Shown: positions 5,745 through 5,807 of the stretch, piece by piece
How positions within the stretch are numbered: the stretch's first letter is position 1
Layout: each line of letters starts with the position of its first letter
Origin: an uncultured Lachnospiraceae bacterium
GTDB lineage: Bacteria > Bacillota > Clostridia > Lachnospirales > Lachnospiraceae
Direction of reading: 5' to 3'
Length of the DNA: 5,807 nt
Assembly: GCA_910587895.1 (NCBI GenBank)
Contig: CAJUOE010000005.1
Span: forward strand, 1 to 5,807
The notes under the pieces: generated by a model
Seen by the model: the letters and a program-made list of their open reading frames with translations, nothing else
What the model was told of the DNA's origin: nothing
The model's database searches: none
Translations under genes and position numbers: made by a program

Positions 5745-5807
5745 AATTCAAGGGTTGATACTGGGCAGACAAAAGGCTCTTACCAGTATAAGGTGCAGGA
5801 GGGCTCA
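5745..5807 (+). pseudogene. Partial LysM-like reading frame running off the window, without its own start
   Basis: In the plus-strand frame ending exactly at 5807, the codons from 5778 give SYQYKVQEGS. This resembles the opening strand of LysM domains and matches YEVQEGDS at residues 527-534 of the lipoprotein encoded at 2331-4652. Over the six codons 5787-5804 the DNA agrees with 3909-3926 at 15 of 18 bases. The frame is open leftwards, but only as the complement of the peptidase fragment, and has no start codon with a ribosome site. It therefore looks like the interior of a LysM protein joined to foreign sequence at about 5735-5750. Whether it continues as a full LysM domain lies outside the window. 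The call rests on about ten residues. Confidence 0.35.

Noticed and set aside
1..5807. CRISPR array, tRNA, rRNA, riboswitch or insertion sequence
   Set aside because: No regularly spaced repeats, cloverleaf-like sequence, recognised aptamer core, transposase frame or terminal inverted repeats were seen on either strand.

Overview
The window looks like a chromosomal accessory stretch from a gut Clostridia, most likely Lachnospiraceae. This is inferred from gene style only: AGGAGG-type ribosome sites, an XRE-DUF5680 regulator, a DUF3795 Cys-rich protein, an acidic LysM lipoprotein and a C39/papain-like peptidase. There is no rRNA, tRNA, CRISPR array or intact mobile element, and base composition is uneven: positions 1-130 and the lipoprotein gene are visibly GC-richer than the AT-rich 1500-2330 block.

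Layout. Positions 1-460 hold no confident gene. They contain a strong bulged terminator hairpin (31-73), an extended -10 promoter, and a 24-codon reading frame that is either a leader/small ORF or a 5' gene remnant. Positions 461-932 are a decayed XRE regulator with a C-terminal DUF5680 domain: the HTH is intact, but the middle of the DUF5680 domain is deleted and the rest is out of frame. A clear Rho-independent terminator (961-992) closes it. A new promoter (TATAAT at 1036) then leads into a DUF3795 zinc-ribbon-like protein (1082-1459), an unrecognised mainly helical 185-aa protein with a WWQAYNDIKH motif (1519-2076), and, 15 bases later, a small 64-codon frame broken by one in-frame TGA (2092-2286).

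Positions 2331-5316 are the main intact unit. A 773-aa secreted lipoprotein carries a DxNxDGxxD loop and a LysM domain, and a 214-aa UlaG-like MBL-fold hydrolase follows 19 bases downstream, so the two are probably co-transcribed. Convergent to them, 5357-5737 on the minus strand is the main part of a C39/papain-like cysteine peptidase that lacks its N-terminus. Just beyond its break, the last ~60 bases on the plus strand open into a second LysM-like frame with no start of its own.

The overall picture is of a recombining region with three eroded genes around one intact cell-envelope operon. I see no complete, clearly new multi-gene system. The best candidates for novelty are the 185-aa protein with its broken small partner, the LysM/calcium-loop lipoprotein architecture, and the peptidase/LysM junction at the right end.
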